Origin: Candidatus Gastranaerophilales bacterium
GTDB lineage: Bacteria; Bacillota; Clostridia; Lachnospirales; Lachnospiraceae
Direction: 5' to 3'
DNA: 56,640 nucleotides
NCBI GenBank assembly: GCA_023663225.1
Contig: JAMPHU010000015.1
Span: 1 to 56,640, forward strand
This document shows, piece by piece, positions 18,229 through 27,295 of this stretch. Both the position numbers and the translations under genes were made by a program. The notes beneath the pieces were generated by a model. The model did no database searches. It was not told where the DNA came from and worked only from the letters and a program-made list of their open reading frames with translations. Numbering within the stretch: position 1 is the stretch's first letter; the number at the start of each line of letters is the position of its first letter.

Positions 18229-18699
18229 ATGAGTATGACAGCGGAGGAGATCAAAGCGCTGCCCCGCACTTCGGAGGGGATTTTTGACCTGTCCGGCCTG
18301 GGGGAGGACGTGTACACCACGGCGGCGGTAGTCTATCCCATCTATGCGGCGTATGAGACGGAGGTCAACAAAAAGGAGGGTTATCCTGACATCATGGCGC
18401 AGATGCGGGTGTGGAACGAGAAAGTGAACGAGGAATTTACCTTTGAAAATGCGTCCGCTTACGTGTCTATGCTGATCTTTACCATCAAGAAGATCAGTCC
18501 AGAGATCTACGAGAATTACAGAGAATTGGTGGATATGTTCCGAGAGGCGGTAAAGAGGGCGCTGACGGAGTACTATGCGGCGGACAAGAAAAACTTTGTT
18601 GGCGTGGATCAGGCGGATGTGGACACTTTTTGCAGCGCGGTCAGAGAGGCATGCAGTCTGGATCTTCTGTTGGCGGAAAAATATCAGATGTGCTTCTGA
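18229..18699 (+). CDS. Small protein resembling a reduced GH105/GH88 fold, function unknown
   Basis: A 156-residue soluble protein without signal peptide or membrane segment. GGAGGAGGG lies just before the ATG at 18229. By eye, segments run parallel to GH105/GH88 unsaturated uronyl hydrolases: DVYTTAAVVYPIYAAYE resembles the DGLYMAxPFYAxYE motif, GYPDIMAQMRVWNEKV the following YxDIxxQ helix, ISPEIYENYRELVDMF the PEExxxYRxELI segment, and FCSAVREACSLDLL the C-terminal barrel helix. It is under half the length of those enzymes (about 350-380), and the Trp residues that line their sugar site are missing. It sits at the head of a pectin operon, which agrees with such an origin. An enzyme, a sugar-binding protein, or an unrelated helical protein are all possible. 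The resemblance is my reading and untested. Confidence 0.6.
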   Translation: MSMTAEEIKALPRTSEGIFDLSGLGEDVYTTAAVVYPIYAAYETEVNKKEGYPDIMAQMRVWNEKVNEEFTFENASAYVSMLIFTIKKISPEIYENYRELVDMFREAVKRALTEYYAADKKNFVGVDQADVDTFCSAVREACSLDLLLAEKYQMCF

Positions 18700-18766
18700 G
18701 GGTATTCTGTAATAAAGGAGCTTCCTTTGCGACAGAGCGGATGATCACTTAGAAATGGAGGTATCT

Positions 18767-20320
18767 ATGGATATAACACTTGTTATGAGTACGGCGCGCA
18801 GCGCGACCATCGAGATCAAGGACGGCGGGAGGCATTTTACCAAACGTCCCTACACGGTGAGATTAAACGGGGAGGAGTACGGCGTCACAGAGCAGACGAT
18901 CACTTCTCTCTTTGGATTGAAACCAAGTACAGAGTATTTGGTGGAAGTGTTAGACGGCGAGGAGAAGCTGGGCGAAGTTTCCTTTTCCACATACTATGAA
19001 CATGTCACCCTGGATGTGACCAAATTTGGCGCAAAGGGCGACGGCGAGCACGACGACACCCATTTTATCCAGGCGGCGATCATGGCCTGTCCCAGGGAAA
19101 GTCGGGTCTATTTTCCAGCGGGTACTTACCGTATCACCAGTCTCTTTTTGAAGAGCCATCTCAAGATAGAGCTGGCGGAGGGTGCGGAGCTGAAAGCGTT
19201 TACAGATCGAACCAAGTTCCCTGTCTTTCCGGCTCTGCTTCAGACCTATGACGAGAGTGACGAGTACAACCTGGGCACCTGGGAGGGCAATCCGCTTCCT
19301 ATGTTTTCCGGCATTATCTGCGGCGTGGGCGTGGAGGATGTGACGATCTACGGCAAGGGAGTCATCAATGGCAACGCTTCCAAAGAGAATTGGTGGAACA
19401 ATCCCAAGGTGATGAATATTGCCTTTCGTCCCAGGCTTTTCTTTATCAGCGGTTGCAAGCGTATCACGATCCAGGGGGTGAAATTCTGCAATTCTCCCTC
19501 ATGGACGCTGCATCCCTACTTTAGCGACGATCTGAGATTTATCGGGGTGACGGTGGAGAATCCTGCGGATTCCCCCAACACGGACGGTTTGGATCCCGAA
19601 TCCTGCAGAAATGTGGAGATTTTGGGCGTGCGGTTCTCCCTGGGAGATGACTGCATCGCCGTCAAGAGCGGCAAAATCTATATGGGCAGGAAGTTTAAAA
19701 GACCTTCCAGTAACGTCCATATTCGCCAGTGCTTGATGGAGAACGGACACGGAGCGGTGACTTTGGGCAGCGAGATGGCGGGAGGCGTGGTGAACCTGAC
19801 CGTGGAGGACTGCGTTTTCCGTCATACGGACAGAGGTCTGCGCATTAAGACCAGGCGCGGGCGCGGCAAGGATGCTATCTTGAGCAATATCACCTTCCGC
19901 AATTTGACGTTGGATCATGTGATGACGCCCTTGGTGGTGAACGCCTTTTACTTCTGCGATCCGGATGGCAAGACGCAGTATGTTCAGTCCAGAGAAGTCT
20001 ATCCGGTGGATGACAGGACGCCGTCCATCCGAAAGATGGTGTTTGAGAATATGGAATGTACCAACTGTCACGTGGCGGCAGGTTATTTTGACGGGTTGCC
20101 GGAGCAGAAGATCGAAGAGATCGTGATGCGCAACATCAATATTTCCTACGCGGAGAACCCGAAATACGACGTTCCGGCCATGTCGGAGGGCGTGGAAAAG
20201 AGCAGCCGCAGAGGTCTCTTTGCCAGGAATGTGGCAAAACTGACCCTGGAGAATGTCAACATTACAGGCCAGGACGGAGAGGCTTATGAGTTCATCGGTG
20301 TGGATGAACTGATTCAATGA
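18767..20320 (+). CDS. Polygalacturonase, glycoside hydrolase family 28
   Basis: Hydrolyses alpha-1,4 linkages between galacturonic acid residues. The protein (517 residues from ATG 18767) has an N-terminal beta-sandwich-like region of about 85 residues and then the right-handed beta-helix. The four GH28 motifs are intact: NTD at 271-273, DD at 294-295, GHG at 327-329 and RIK at 359-361, giving the catalytic Asp trio and the His. GGAGG precedes ATG 18767 by five bases and overlaps the alternative ATG at 18755. No signal peptide is visible, so it probably acts in the cytosol on imported oligogalacturonides, likely as an exo-enzyme. It shares an operon with the small GH105-like gene and the epimerase. 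Confidence 0.93.
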   Translation: MDITLVMSTARSATIEIKDGGRHFTKRPYTVRLNGEEYGVTEQTITSLFGLKPSTEYLVEVLDGEEKLGEVSFSTYYEHVTLDVTKFGAKGDGEHDDTHFIQAAIMACPRESRVYFPAGTYRITSLFLKSHLKIELAEGAELKAFTDRTKFPVFPALLQTYDESDEYNLGTWEGNPLPMFSGIICGVGVEDVTIYGKGVINGNASKENWWNNPKVMNIAFRPRLFFISGCKRITIQGVKFCNSPSWTLHPYFSDDLRFIGVTVENPADSPNTDGLDPESCRNVEILGVRFSLGDDCIAVKSGKIYMGRKFKRPSSNVHIRQCLMENGHGAVTLGSEMAGGVVNLTVEDCVFRHTDRGLRIKTRRGRGKDAILSNITFRNLTLDHVMTPLVVNAFYFCDPDGKTQYVQSREVYPVDDRTPSIRKMVFENMECTNCHVAAGYFDGLPEQKIEEIVMRNINISYAENPKYDVPAMSEGVEKSSRRGLFARNVAKLTLENVNITGQDGEAYEFIGVDELIQ

Positions 20321-20348
20321 TCATAAAAAGAGCAAAAGGAGAATCGAT

Positions 20349-21185
20349 ATGCAATTAGGAATCCGTTTACATGACACAAAAAAACTCCCCATAGAGGAGC
20401 GTATTGCCGACGTTCACAACTTAGGTTTTCAGTGCGGACATATGGCGTTAGGGAAAGTGATCGACGAGTACTCCACCGCCGATGAGGCGCTCACGCCCGG
20501 CTTTGCGATGTATCTGAAAAATCTGTTTGCGAGAAACCAGGTAGATATCGCGGTGCTGGGTTGTTACCTGAATCTGGCCAATCCCAACAAGGAGCAGTTG
20601 GCAAAGACCGTGCACCGCTATATGGCGCATATCCGTTTTGCGTCCTGGCTGGGATGCGGCGTGGTAGGCACGGAGACCGGCGCGCCCAACGAGACTTACA
20701 CCCATGTGCCGGAGTGCCACGGGGAGGAGGCTCTTAAGACTTTCATCACCAATCTGCGGCCCGTGGTCAAATACGCGGAGCAGATGGGGGTCGTGATAGC
20801 GATTGAGCCGGTCTGGAAGCATATCGTGTGCAATCCTGTCCGTGCCCGCAGGGTGCTGGATGAGATTGCCTCTCCCAACTTGCAGATCATCTTAGACCCC
20901 GTGAATCTTTTGGATATCTGTAATTATCAGGAGCAGGTTGCCATCGTGGACGAGGCCATAGAGCTGTTGGGCGAGGATGTGGCCATGGTTCATATCAAGG
21001 ACTATGTGGCGGAGGATGGAAAGTTAAAGTCCGTGGGCGCAGGCTTGGGGCAGATGGATTACACTTCCCTGATCAAGTTTATGAAGACGAGGAAGCCTTT
21101 TATTCACGCTACATTGGAGGACACAACGCCGGAGAACAACGTTCAATGCAAAGAGTTTATACAAAAACTGTATGACGAGGCATGA
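20349..21185 (+). CDS. Sugar phosphate isomerase/epimerase, xylose isomerase-like TIM barrel
   Basis: A cytosolic 278-residue protein of the AP-endonuclease-2/xylose isomerase-like superfamily. Metal-site segments are visible: GTETGAP after the third strand, VIAIEPVWKH with the conserved Glu, LQIILDPVNLLD with Asp, VAMVHIKDY with His and Asp, and the final Glu in HATLE. These enzymes interconvert keto and aldo sugars or epimerise ketoses; the exact substrate cannot be read here. Location directly after the polygalacturonase in one operon suggests a uronate or deoxy-keto-uronate derivative. AAAGGAG precedes the ATG at 20349. Confidence 0.85.
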   Translation: MQLGIRLHDTKKLPIEERIADVHNLGFQCGHMALGKVIDEYSTADEALTPGFAMYLKNLFARNQVDIAVLGCYLNLANPNKEQLAKTVHRYMAHIRFASWLGCGVVGTETGAPNETYTHVPECHGEEALKTFITNLRPVVKYAEQMGVVIAIEPVWKHIVCNPVRARRVLDEIASPNLQIILDPVNLLDICNYQEQVAIVDEAIELLGEDVAMVHIKDYVAEDGKLKSVGAGLGQMDYTSLIKFMKTRKPFIHATLEDTTPENNVQCKEFIQKLYDEA

Positions 21186-21283
21186 GCGCCGCGCAGAAAA
21201 AGCTGATCGAAGACGGCGAAGAGACAAAAAGCAGTGAAAATGCCGATCAAACGCCGGAAATGAGGAGAAGGATATGTATATAG
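21182..21283 (+). CDS. Possible 33-residue coupled small ORF
   Basis: An ATG at 21182 overlaps the TGA of the preceding epimerase gene (ATGA arrangement) and opens a frame of 33 highly charged codons that ends ten bases inside the HerA-like gene. The peptide is Lys/Glu/Asp-rich with no hydrophobic segment. It fills the gap between the two genes, so it may serve only to carry ribosomes to the next start. It could also be chance. No homologue is recognised. Confidence 0.2.
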   Translation: MSAAQKKLIEDGEETKSSENADQTPEMRRRICI

Positions 21284-22770
21284 ACAAAACGATCTACATG
21301 GGACTTGCGGACGGACAGCGTGTGACCATGCAGCTAAATATGTGCAACAGGCACGGCTTGATCGCGGGAGCCAGCGGCACAGGTAAGACCATTACCATGA
21401 AGGCGATGGCGGAATCTTTTTCCGACGCAGGCGTGCCGGTGTTTTTGTGTGATGTGAAGGGGGATGTGTCAGGACTGGCGTCTCCCGGTGCGCCGTCGGA
21501 GAGCATGGAAGCGCGCATTGACAAGTTTGGTGTCAGGGAGAGCTTTTCCTATCGAGCTTATCCCACATGTTTTTGGGATATCTACCAAAAGAACGGACAT
21601 CCCGTCCGCGCTACGGTCTCGGATATGGGGCCAGAGCTGATCTCCCGCATCCTGGGATTGACGCCCGCCCAGGAGGGCGTGCTGAACATTGTGTTTCGCA
21701 TTGCGGATGATAAGGGGTTATTGTTGATCGATCTAAAAGATCTGAGAGCGATTCTGGACTATGTGAATGAGCACAAAAAAGAGTATGCTTCCACCTATGG
21801 AAATATCACTTCTCAGTCCGTGGGAGGGATCCTGCGCGCGCTGATCCCCCTGGAAAATCAGGGAGGCGATCTGTTTTTCGGGGAACCCGATCTGGATATC
21901 ATGGATTGGATCCGCACGGACGCGGAAGGCAGAGGAATGGTCAATATTTTGGACTGTGGAGAGTTGGTGAGAAACCCCACGCTGTATGCCAGCTTTCTCT
22001 TGTGGATGATGGCGGAGCTTTTTGAGAGTCTGCCCGAGGCGGGCGATATGGAAAAACCCAAGCTGGTGTTTTTCTTTGACGAGGCCCATATGCTGTTTTC
22101 CGATGCGCCGAAGGTGTTGGTACAGAAGATCGAGCAGGTGGTGAAGCTGATCCGCTCCAAGGGCGTGGGCATTTACTTTGTCACACAAAGTCCGGGAGAT
22201 ATTCCGGATTCTGTGCTGGCTCAGCTCAGCAATCGCGTGCAGCACGCGCTGCGGGCATACACCCCTTCCGAGCAAAAGGCTGTCCGCGCGGCGGCACAGT
22301 CCATGCGTGAGAACCCCGCTTTTCGCGCGGAGGATGTGATCATGGAGCTGGGCGTGGGAGAGGCGTTGATATCCTTTTTGGACGAGAAGGGTGTGCCGGA
22401 GATCGCCAAACGGACATCCATCATCTGCCCGCAGAGTTTGATGGGGCCTGTGGATCCCGCGACTAGGAAAAGCCTGATGGAGCGGGACGGCATGAGCCGC
22501 TACGATCAAATGGTGGACAACGAATCGGCCTATGAGGTCCTGGGAGAAATGGCCGAGCAGCAGGCGAAGCAAGATCAACTGGATGCGGAGCGTGCTCAGT
22601 TCGAGAAGGAGAAGGCGGAGTTTGAGAAACAGAAGGCAAAAGAACAGGCAGCCGCGCAGAAAAAGAAAGAGCGGGCTGCCGAGCGCAGGAAAAATCAAAT
22701 TGAGCGCACCCTGATCAACACAGGGGTGCAGGTCCTCAAGAGAGGACTGTTGAACACGCTTTTTAAATAG
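21274..22770 (+). CDS. HerA-like ATPase, DUF853 family
   Basis: A 498-residue cytosolic P-loop ATPase of the HerA/FtsK superfamily, DUF853 (YjgR-like) branch. Walker A GASGTGKT is at residues 32-39; Walker B is [12 protein letters not shown] near residue 265; a sensor-like [16 protein letters not shown] and an arginine-rich [16 protein letters not shown] follow. The last 80 residues form a charged coiled coil rich in Gln, Lys, Glu and Arg. The cellular role of this branch is not established; HerA relatives move or unwind DNA with a nuclease partner, but no NurA-like nuclease is adjacent. GAGAAGGA precedes the ATG. It follows the epimerase by 88 bases and overlaps the convergent pectinesterase gene by 8 bases, an unusual position in a sugar locus. 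Confidence 0.85.
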   Translation: MYIDKTIYMGLADGQRVTMQLNMCNRHGLIAGASGTGKTITMKAMAESFSDAGVPVFLCDVKGDVSGLASPGAPSESMEARIDKFGVRESFSYRAYPTCFWDIYQKNGHPVRATVSDMGPELISRILGLTPAQEGVLNIVFRIADDKGLLLIDLKDLRAILDYVNEHKKEYASTYGNITSQSVGGILRALIPLENQGGDLFFGEPDLDIMDWIRTDAEGRGMVNILDCGELVRNPTLYASFLLWMMAELFESLPEAGDMEKPKLVFFFDEAHMLFSDAPKVLVQKIEQVVKLIRSKGVGIYFVTQSPGDIPDSVLAQLSNRVQHALRAYTPSEQKAVRAAAQSMRENPAFRAEDVIMELGVGEALISFLDEKGVPEIAKRTSIICPQSLMGPVDPATRKSLMERDGMSRYDQMVDNESAYEVLGEMAEQQAKQDQLDAERAQFEKEKAEFEKQKAKEQAAAQKKKERAAERRKNQIERTLINTGVQVLKRGLLNTLFK

Positions 22771-23866
22771 TGTCCGCAGGATTCCAACCCTGCAATACAT
22801 TTTCAATCGTGTATTTTGCGGCTTCCTCTTCCGTCAGTTGATGGGAGAAGGAAGCCCTTTTTTCGGGATTGGCTCCCGGTCCGTAGGAGTCGTATTCTCC
22901 ATAGTAGAAATGTCCGTGCTCCTTGTTCCAATCATGCCACCCTAAAGGATGGATGTGCTCTCCCAGCTCACAGTGCAGAAAGACAGTCTTGGCCCATTCG
23001 CGCCAAGGGCGTCCCAAGTAGACGGAGGCGGGCGGACAGTCGCTCACCAAGTGACAGTCCTGGAACACATAGCCAAAGGGCTGATCCTTGAAGGTGGAGG
23101 CGGCGGTCACATAGCCGTAGATCGAATGATCATCGGGACTTTCGGGGGGAGTCCGGTCGCCGGGAAGCTGGGAAAAGATCACACAGTCCTCAAAGTAGGC
23201 GATCGCTCCGCCAAAAATAAAGTCCACGTCGCCGCGCAGAAGGCAGTCCTTGAAATAATGCCGCCCCATAACACGGGGTGCGGACTCGCCGGGGCCTGTA
23301 AAACCGCCTGGCTTTGCCTCCTTCTGAGGAAGCGGAGCGGTAAAGAGCGTGTCCTGGCTGCCGAGCATCACACAGTCCTCAAAGACAATGCGGTCGCCGT
23401 CCACATACAGAGCTAACGCCTGTCCTACCGTATGCCCAAAACCGGCGTCATTTTGAAAAGTCAGATGCTTTGCCGTAAAGTCGTGCGTGGCAATGCGCAC
23501 GGAAGCCGTGCGGAAAGTGCCTCTGTTGCTGCCGTCGGGCAGCAGTTCCTTTGCCCCCTGGCCGTAGACCAGGCGGGTCTTGTCGCATCCTGCTCCCAAA
23601 AGCGTCACATTTGGTCTGGTGATCACCAACTTCTCCCGATAGATACCCTCCCCGATATGTAGAATGACGGGAGGGAGGTCGGAATATTTTGCGGGAAAGC
23701 TTTGCGCGGCGGAGCGGGACGCCTCATCCAAACCCGCGCGATCTTCCGGTTTGGAAACGGACGAGGACAAGCCGCCGTCCACGGCGGCCAGAGCTTCCCC
23801 GATACTGCCATAGCAAGGATCCTGCCCTGAAATATTGACATAAAGATGAATGGTATTTTCGGTCAT
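22763..23866 (-). CDS. Pectinesterase, carbohydrate esterase family 8
   Basis: Removes methyl esters from polygalacturonate, releasing methanol. The 367-residue protein forms a right-handed beta-helix. CE8 motifs are complete: QAL at 158-160, GSQDTL at 169-174 with the oxyanion Gln, VDFIFG at 214-219 with the nucleophile Asp215, and [14 protein letters not shown] near the C-terminus with the substrate-binding Arg and Trp. The ATG at 23866 has GGAGG nine bases upstream on the minus strand; the in-frame ATG at 23887 lacks a site. There is no signal peptide, so it likely acts on imported methylated oligogalacturonides, ahead of the GH28 enzyme. It is convergent with the HerA-like gene and has its own upstream region toward 24.0 kb. 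Confidence 0.93.
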   Translation of the reverse strand: MTENTIHLYVNISGQDPCYGSIGEALAAVDGGLSSSVSKPEDRAGLDEASRSAAQSFPAKYSDLPPVILHIGEGIYREKLVITRPNVTLLGAGCDKTRLVYGQGAKELLPDGSNRGTFRTASVRIATHDFTAKHLTFQNDAGFGHTVGQALALYVDGDRIVFEDCVMLGSQDTLFTAPLPQKEAKPGGFTGPGESAPRVMGRHYFKDCLLRGDVDFIFGGAIAYFEDCVIFSQLPGDRTPPESPDDHSIYGYVTAASTFKDQPFGYVFQDCHLVSDCPPASVYLGRPWREWAKTVFLHCELGEHIHPLGWHDWNKEHGHFYYGEYDSYGPGANPEKRASFSHQLTEEEAAKYTIENVLQGWNPADTI

Positions 23867-24023
23867 GGTGTAAAACCTCCGTTTCACTTTGAATTGTCAT
23901 AGGTAACAATTACTAAAAAAGCGTAACATAGAAAGGAAGTGCAGTCAACTTTTTTCACTAAGTTTCTGTTTTCAAAGGTACTATTCAACCATAGAGGAAT
24001 TGCGGTTTTGAGTTAAGGACTTC

Positions 24024-24192
24024 GGGACGGAGCAAAGGTTACAGAGAATACTTTCTGTGACGGCCAGATAGGCGTTCCGATGAGCCTCATGCACGGCAAT
24101 GCCCGCCATTGGACGGGCATCACCGGAGTCTCATCTCCACATCTGACTCACGCCACAGAAAGTTTTCTCTGTAACCTATGCTCCTGTATCCC
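24024..24192. repeat. Nested palindromic element 1
   Basis: Outer arms of about 40 bases (24024-24062 and 24151-24192) are inverted repeats that match with few mismatches; the shared core contains GGTTACAGAGAA on the left and TTCTCTGTAACC on the right. Inside are smaller hairpins: ATGAG/CTCAT, and ATGCCCG with CGGGCAT around an 8-base loop. As RNA this would be one long stem with branched inner hairpins. Confidence 0.8.
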
Positions 24193-24300
24193 GCAATTTC
24201 TACAAGTATCCCTCCGCACAATGACACTTGCTGCATCCTCAACAAAAACAACTTTTTTATGTCTCAATAATTACTTTTCACACTCACGCCAAGTACACCA

Positions 24301-24528
24301 GTGCCCGCGAGGCAAACAGCCTGAGAACAGCCTTGTGCAGGTCGGAGCGTTTTCTTACAGCGCGGTTAAGCCTCCCAGGGGGAAATGCACATGGATGTGC
24401 ATTTCAGGTTTCATCGGGCATGGATGCCCGTTGAACCCGCCCCGAAAGTTACCATATTTTGATTCCGCGCTGTTAGAAAACACCCGACCGAAACAAGGCT
24501 GTTCTCAGGCTGTTTGCCTTGCGGGCAC
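24301..24528. repeat. Nested palindromic element 2
   Basis: Arms of 65 bases (24301-24365) and 64 bases (24465-24528) are inverted repeats with roughly seven to nine differences; the outer 35 bases differ at a single position. The interior carries a perfect 10-base hairpin, GAAATGCACA and TGTGCATTTC with a TGGA loop, and a perfect 6-base hairpin, CGGGCA and TGCCCG, also with a TGGA loop. Partial pairing continues outward to about 24290 and 24539. It has no terminal direct repeats that I can see and encodes no transposase. Confidence 0.82.
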
Positions 24529-24596
24529 GCACCTGGCCTGCGACCCGGGAAAAGTAACAAATCACCAACTTTCTACTCCCCCAAGGATTCCAACAG

Positions 24597-24625
24597 TTGA
24601 ATATCGCCGACAAATCTGTTACAAT
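24597..24625 (+). promoter_or_regulatory. secA promoter
   Basis: TTGAAT (24597-24602) and TACAAT (24620-24625) are 17 bases apart, 66 bases before the secA start and immediately after the second palindromic element. Confidence 0.65.
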
Positions 24626-24690
24626 AAACTACAAAGTGCCTGTACCGACTTGAGAAGCATACCGTGTCACGGTGCGTAAGGAGGAGTTTG

Positions 24691-27255
24691 ATGAAAGTTT
24701 TTGAGAAAGTTTTTGGTACGCACAGTTCTAGGGAACTGAAGCGTATCATGCCATTAGTAGATAAAATAGAAGAGTTGCGTCCCACCATGCAGGCGATGAC
24801 CGACGAGGAGCTGGCGGCGAAGACAGTGGAATACAAAAAGCGCCTTGCGGAGGGCGAGACTTTGGACGATCTGCTGCCGGAGGCATACGCCACCGTGCGG
24901 GAGGCTGCAAAGCGCGCGCTGGGTATGGAGCATTATAGAGTGCAGTTGATTGGCGGTGTGATCCTTCACCAGGGGCGCATTGCGGAGATGAAGACCGGCG
25001 AGGGCAAGACGCTGGTGTCCACTCTGCCGGCCTATCTGAACGCACTGGAAGGCAAAGGCGTTCAGGTGGTCACGGTCAACGACTATCTGGCGAAGCGCGA
25101 CGCCGAGTGGATGGGACAGGTGCATCGTTTTCTGGGACTCACGGTGGGCGTCGTGCTAAACGGCATGACTTCCGAGGAGAGACAGGCCGCATACGGCTGC
25201 GATATCACCTATGTGACCAACAATGAGCTTGGTTTTGACTATCTGCGCGACAATATGGTTATTTACAAGGAGCAGTTGGTGCTCAGGGGACTTCACTACG
25301 CGATTATCGACGAGGTGGACTCCGTTTTGGTGGACGAGGCGAGGACGCCCTTGATCATATCCGGTCAGAGCGGCAAATCTACCGCCCTCTATGAGATGTG
25401 CGACCTGCTGGCGCGCCAGATGAAGCGCGGCGAGGATATGCAGGAGTTGAGCAAGATGGACGCCATCATGGGCATCGTGCAGGAGGAGACGGGCGACTTT
25501 ATTGTCAATGAAAAAGACAAGGTAGTCAATCTGACGGCCAAAGGTATGGAAAAGGTGGAGAGATTTTTCCACATTGACAACTACGCGGATCCGGAAAATC
25601 TGGAGATCCAGCACAATATCATCCTGGCTCTGCGAGCGCACAATCTGATGTTCCGCGATCAGGACTATGTGGTGAAGGACGATCAGGTGTTGATCGTGGA
25701 CGAATTTACGGGACGTATCATGCCGGGACGCCGTTACTCCGACGGCCTGCACCAGGCGATCGAGGCGAAGGAGCATGTGAAGGTAAAGCGCGAGAGCAAG
25801 ACGCTTGCCTCCATCACCTTCCAGAATTTCTTTAATCTCTTTGACAAAAAGTGTGGCATGACCGGTACGGCGCTCACGGAGGAGAACGAATTTCGCGAGA
25901 TCTACGGGATGGATGTGGTGGAGATTCCCACCAATATGCCTGTGATCAGACAGGATTTGCAGGACGCTGTGTACAAGACCAGAGCGGAGAAGCTTAAGGC
26001 CATTGTGGACGCCGTGGAGGAGGCTCATGCCAAGGGGCAGCCGGTGTTGGTGGGCACCATTACCATCGAGGCTAGTGAGGAGTTGAGCAAGCTGCTCAAC
26101 AAGCGCGGCATTGCCCATAAAGTGCTGAACGCCAAGTTCCATGAGCTTGAGGCAGAGATCGTGGCAAACGCCGGTATACACGGGGCAGTCACCATCGCCA
26201 CCAATATGGCGGGCCGTGGTACGGATATCAAGTTGGACGAGGAGGCGAAGGCTGCAGGCGGTCTGAAGATCATCGGCACAGAGCGCCACGAGTCCAGACG
26301 TATCGACAACCAGTTGCGAGGCCGTTCCGGCCGTCAAGGAGATCCGGGAGAGTCCAAGTTTTACATTTCCCTGCAGGACGATCTGATGAGATTGTTTGGC
26401 TCCGAGCGTCTGATCGGCATTTTCAACACCCTGGGGATACCGGAGGGGCAGGAGATCGAGCACAAGGCTCTGACCAGCTCCATTCAGACGGCGCAGAAAA
26501 AGATTGAAAACAACAACTTTGGCATCCGCAAAAATCTGCTGGAATATGACCGCGTGATGAGCGAGCAGCGCGAGATCATCTATGAGGAACGGCGCAAGGT
26601 ATTAAACGGCGAGAGTATGCGGGACTATATCTATAAAATGATCACGGATATCACGGAGAACTGTGTGGACATCAGTATCAATGAAGACGCCGGTGTGGAG
26701 GATTGGGATTTCAATGAGCTGAACACGCTGCTTTTGCCCACGATTCCCCTGCAGCCTGTGACGGCGGCGCGCGTGACCAAACCCAAGAAAAGCGGCTTGA
26801 AACAGCAGCTCAAGGAGGAGGCTGTCAAGCTCTATGAGAGCAAAGAGGCGGAGTTCCCCGATCCGGAACAGATCAGAGAGCTGGAGCGCGTGGTGCTTTT
26901 GAAAGTGATCGACCGCAAGTGGATGGATCATATCGACGATATGGATCAGCTTCGCCAGGGGATTGGATTACAGGCATACGGTCAGAGAGATCCCGTGGTG
27001 GAGTACAAGATGAGCGGCTATGAGATGTTTGAGGAGATGACGCAGAACATCAAGGAGGAGACGGTCAGGCTTTTGTTCCACATCAAAGTGGAGCAGAAGG
27101 TGGAACGCGAGCAGGTGGCGCGCGTAACAGGCACCAACAAGGACGACTCGGCGCCCAAGGGGCCGGTAAGGCGTGACAATGCCAAAATTTACCCCAATGA
27201 TCCCTGCCCTTGTGGAAGTGGGAAAAAATACAAGCAGTGCTGTGGCAGAAAATAA
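24691..27255 (+). CDS. secA: Protein translocase ATPase SecA
   Basis: The ATP-driven motor that pushes unfolded preproteins through the SecYEG channel. With the ATG at 24691 the protein has 854 residues, normal for Firmicutes. Walker A MKTGEGKT is at residues 100-107; the DEAD-type Walker B is in [21 protein letters not shown]; the second motor domain has [16 protein letters not shown] and [16 protein letters not shown]. The C-terminus ends in the SEC-C zinc motif [22 protein letters not shown] ends four bases before the ATG. This looks like the housekeeping SecA rather than SecA2, since the C-terminal linker and zinc domain are complete. prfB follows after 40 bases, a common Firmicutes order. 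Confidence 0.98.
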   Translation: MKVFEKVFGTHSSRELKRIMPLVDKIEELRPTMQAMTDEELAAKTVEYKKRLAEGETLDDLLPEAYATVREAAKRALGMEHYRVQLIGGVILHQGRIAEMKTGEGKTLVSTLPAYLNALEGKGVQVVTVNDYLAKRDAEWMGQVHRFLGLTVGVVLNGMTSEERQAAYGCDITYVTNNELGFDYLRDNMVIYKEQLVLRGLHYAIIDEVDSVLVDEARTPLIISGQSGKSTALYEMCDLLARQMKRGEDMQELSKMDAIMGIVQEETGDFIVNEKDKVVNLTAKGMEKVERFFHIDNYADPENLEIQHNIILALRAHNLMFRDQDYVVKDDQVLIVDEFTGRIMPGRRYSDGLHQAIEAKEHVKVKRESKTLASITFQNFFNLFDKKCGMTGTALTEENEFREIYGMDVVEIPTNMPVIRQDLQDAVYKTRAEKLKAIVDAVEEAHAKGQPVLVGTITIEASEELSKLLNKRGIAHKVLNAKFHELEAEIVANAGIHGAVTIATNMAGRGTDIKLDEEAKAAGGLKIIGTERHESRRIDNQLRGRSGRQGDPGESKFYISLQDDLMRLFGSERLIGIFNTLGIPEGQEIEHKALTSSIQTAQKKIENNNFGIRKNLLEYDRVMSEQREIIYEERRKVLNGESMRDYIYKMITDITENCVDISINEDAGVEDWDFNELNTLLLPTIPLQPVTAARVTKPKKSGLKQQLKEEAVKLYESKEAEFPDPEQIRELERVVLLKVIDRKWMDHIDDMDQLRQGIGLQAYGQRDPVVEYKMSGYEMFEEMTQNIKEETVRLLFHIKVEQKVEREQVARVTGTNKDDSAPKGPVRRDNAKIYPNDPCPCGSGKKYKQCCGRK

Positions 27256-27295
27256 ACAACACATGGTATTAAATTAGAGAAAGAAGGTGACGTTA

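Larger units (their letters stand above)
23867..24596. other. 730-base stretch without a convincing gene, holding two nested palindromes
   Basis: Between the divergent pectinesterase and secA genes there is no frame with a ribosome binding site and protein-like composition. A frame at 24080-24679 is open, but its translation is Cys/Pro/His-rich, runs through both palindromes and overlaps the secA promoter. The stretch is dominated by two large inverted-repeat structures at 24024-24192 and 24301-24528, listed separately. Confidence 0.7.

Noticed and set aside
24080-24679. Open frame of 199 codons across the palindromic region
   Set aside because: It lacks a ribosome binding site, runs through both inverted-repeat structures and the secA promoter, overlaps no operon, and its translation is Cys/Pro/His-rich without a fold-like pattern. 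It is best explained as a by-product of the repeats.
25156-26463. Long antisense open frame (435 codons) opposite secA
   Set aside because: secA is certain on the plus strand; the complement frame has no start signal.
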